Assembly: GCF_937927635.1 (NCBI RefSeq)
Contig: NZ_CALBRW010000007.1
Location: forward strand, 1 to 64,000
From: an uncultured Microbacterium sp.
GTDB lineage: Bacteria; Actinomycetota; Actinomycetes; Actinomycetales; Microbacteriaceae
Direction: 5' to 3'
Length of the DNA stretch: 64,000 bases
The position numbers and the translations under genes are program-made. The notes under the pieces were generated by a model. That model saw only the letters and a list, made by a program, of their open reading frames with translations. It was not told the origin of the DNA and did not search any database. Below, piece after piece: positions 60,604 through 64,000 of the stretch (position 1 is its first letter; each line of letters begins with the position of its first letter).

Positions 60604-61809
60604 GTGAACATCGTCGTGGGAGTCACCGGCGGCATCGCCGCGTACAAGGCGGTGCACCTGGTGCGCCTGCTCATCAAGGACGGGCACGAGGTGACGGTCA
60701 TCCCCACCGAGGATGCGCTGCGCTTCGTGGGCCTGCCGACGTGGGAGGCCATCAGCCGGCATCCGGTCACCACCAGCGTGCACGACGACGTCGCGAAGGT
60801 GCGCCATGTCGCCCTCGGGCAGGCGGCCGAGCTCGTGATCGTCGCGCCCGCCACCGCCAATACCATCGCGAAGATGGCCGCGGGCTTGGCCGACGACCTG
60901 CTGGGCACCACGCTGCTGGCCACCACCGCGCCGGTCGCCATCGCCCCCGCCATGCACACCGAGATGTGGCTCCACCCGGCCACCCAGGCGAACATCGACA
61001 CCCTGCGCGAGCGCGGCGTCGCCATCCTCGGCCCCGCCGAGGGCGAGCTCACCGGAGGCGACTCCGGGCCGGGGCGGATGCTGGAGCCCGAGCAGATCGC
61101 CGAGCGGGCGCTCGCGCTGATCGCCGAACGCGATCTGGACGGTCTGCGCGTCGTCGTCTCCGCGGGCGGCACCCGCGAGCCCCTCGACCCGGTGCGGTTC
61201 CTGGGCAACCGCTCCAGCGGCAGGCAGGGCACAGCTCTCGCGCTGGCCGCGGCCGACCGCGGCGCCGAGGTGGTGCTGGTCGCCGCGAACATCGACGGAG
61301 GAGTGCTGGCGGATGCTGTTCAGCATCCGCTCATCCGCGTCGAGCACGCAGGGACCGCAGCCGAACTCGGCGACGCCATGCGCCGTGCCGCCGAGGACGC
61401 GGCCGTGATCGTGATGGCCGCGGCCGTCGCCGATTACCGGCCTGCCGAGGTCGCCGACGCCAAGCTCACCAAGGAGTCCGGCCCGCTGGAGAGCATCGAC
61501 CTCGTGCAGAACGAGGACATCGTCGCGGGGCTGGCCGCCCGCCGGCATCCGGGACAGATCGTCGTCGCGTTCGCGGCCGAGACCCCGCAGGACGCCGACG
61601 AGATGATCGCGCGCGCCCGTCGCAAGCGCGAGCGCAAGGGCGTCGACCTGCTGGTGGTCAACGAGGTCGGCTGGGACCGCGGTTTCGAGTCCGCCACCAA
61701 CGCCGTGCAGGTGATCGGCGAGAACGGAGCCGTGCTGTCACGGGCATCCGGTTCCAAGCGCGCCGTCGCCGACGACATCTGGGACGTGATCTCAGCGAAT
61801 CTCGGGTGA
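60604..61809 (+). CDS. coaBC: bifunctional phosphopantothenoylcysteine decarboxylase/synthase
   Basis: A 401-residue CoaBC. The N-terminal flavoprotein decarboxylase has VVGVTGGIAAYKAVHLVRLL, the catalytic His in VRHVALGQ and PAMHTEMW. The C-terminal ligase has VVVSAGGTREPLDPVRFLGNRSSGRQG, AAAVADYRP and VAFAAET. It makes 4'-phosphopantetheine from phosphopantothenate, cysteine and CTP in CoA synthesis. The lid segment reads TGGDSGPGRM rather than ACGD-x-GPGRM, so the E. coli active-site Cys is absent, as I believe is usual in actinobacteria. GTG start 6 nt after CAGAAT (60592-60597): leaderless. Confidence 0.95.
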   Translation: MNIVVGVTGGIAAYKAVHLVRLLIKDGHEVTVIPTEDALRFVGLPTWEAISRHPVTTSVHDDVAKVRHVALGQAAELVIVAPATANTIAKMAAGLADDLLGTTLLATTAPVAIAPAMHTEMWLHPATQANIDTLRERGVAILGPAEGELTGGDSGPGRMLEPEQIAERALALIAERDLDGLRVVVSAGGTREPLDPVRFLGNRSSGRQGTALALAAADRGAEVVLVAANIDGGVLADAVQHPLIRVEHAGTAAELGDAMRRAAEDAAVIVMAAAVADYRPAEVADAKLTKESGPLESIDLVQNEDIVAGLAARRHPGQIVVAFAAETPQDADEMIARARRKRERKGVDLLVVNEVGWDRGFESATNAVQVIGENGAVLSRASGSKRAVADDIWDVISANLG

Positions 61810-61829
61810 CCGGAAGCCGTCATTCTGCT

Positions 61830-61856
61830 AAAGTTGAGTCATCACCACTCAACTTT
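61830..61856. promoter_or_regulatory. HAIR operator in front of clpB
   Basis: AAAGTTGAGT-N7-ACTCAACTTT has perfect 10-bp arms whose core, TTGAGT-N7-ACTCAA, is the HspR-associated inverted repeat. It overlaps a TAAAGT -10-like hexamer (61829-61834). It matches the dnaK site, so clpB belongs to the HspR regulon. Confidence 0.9.
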
Positions 61857-61881
61857 GAAGGAGTCTCCTCAGGAGGAACGA

Positions 61882-64000
<2,119 letters not shown>

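Overview
The window looks like a chromosomal segment of a high-GC actinobacterium, most probably Microbacteriaceae close to Microbacterium. Support comes from the GC-rich codon use, the HspR/HAIR-controlled dnaK-grpE-dnaJ-hspR operon, many start codons placed 6-8 nt after a -10 box (leaderless mRNAs), and the ubiquitous word GGATGC/GCATCC. No prophage, CRISPR array, integrase or intact insertion sequence was seen.

Layout. 1-10.2 kb: the 3' end of a 5S rRNA gene with its terminator, an HU gene, a CopD-CtaG fusion, a membrane-anchored protein of unknown function, a PIF1-like helicase, a lipoprotein of the serine beta-lactamase-like family whose catalytic motifs look lost, a membrane protein, a CopC-like protein, CorA, and a YeiH-type exporter divergent from a LysR regulator. 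11.2-27.5 kb: the metabolic highlight, a catabolic island for sulfoquinovose (SQ). A Gfo/Idh/MocA protein (candidate NAD-dependent sulfoquinovosidase), a YihS-type SQ isomerase, a YihV-type kinase, a YihT-type aldolase, an ABC importer, a GabD-type sulfolactaldehyde dehydrogenase and a TauE/SafE exporter form a co-directional run, followed by a DeoR regulator and an aspartate-dehydrogenase-like protein. Upstream lie a FAD/4Fe-4S 2-hydroxyacid dehydrogenase, a fold-type-II PLP enzyme and a GntR regulator. The dehydrogenase gene and the SQ operon carry nearly the same 18-bp palindrome in front of them. This suggests one regulon, and possibly a route that goes past sulfolactate.

27.5-40.7 kb: mostly housekeeping and regulatory genes. 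These are an F420-reductase-like protein divergent from a MarR gene, a 5'-truncated LysE gene, a tRNA-Gly(CCC) whose CCA runs into the start codon of an ASCH gene, an ABC transporter with a two-component system, dCTP deaminase, two divergent MarR-type genes with histidine-rich segments, an Atg22-like MFS protein, a DUF3817 protein and an NCS2 purine permease. 40.7-47.6 kb: the dnaK heat-shock operon, a small lipoprotein, MgtE and a DUF1348 protein.

48.2-58.5 kb: a second catabolic island, all on the minus strand. An MHS-type importer, a FAD oxidoreductase, a class III CoA-transferase, an enoyl-CoA hydratase, a DapA-family lyase, an atypical SDR, a ketoglutarate-semialdehyde-type ALDH and a cytidine-deaminase-like protein form one tightly overlapping operon. 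An XRE-cupin regulator with a second CoA-transferase lies upstream. The substrate is unknown. 58.6-64 kb: a GT4 glycosyltransferase, an NRDE protein, CoaBC and a ClpB that lacks its N-domain and is cut by the window end; ClpB carries its own HAIR operator.
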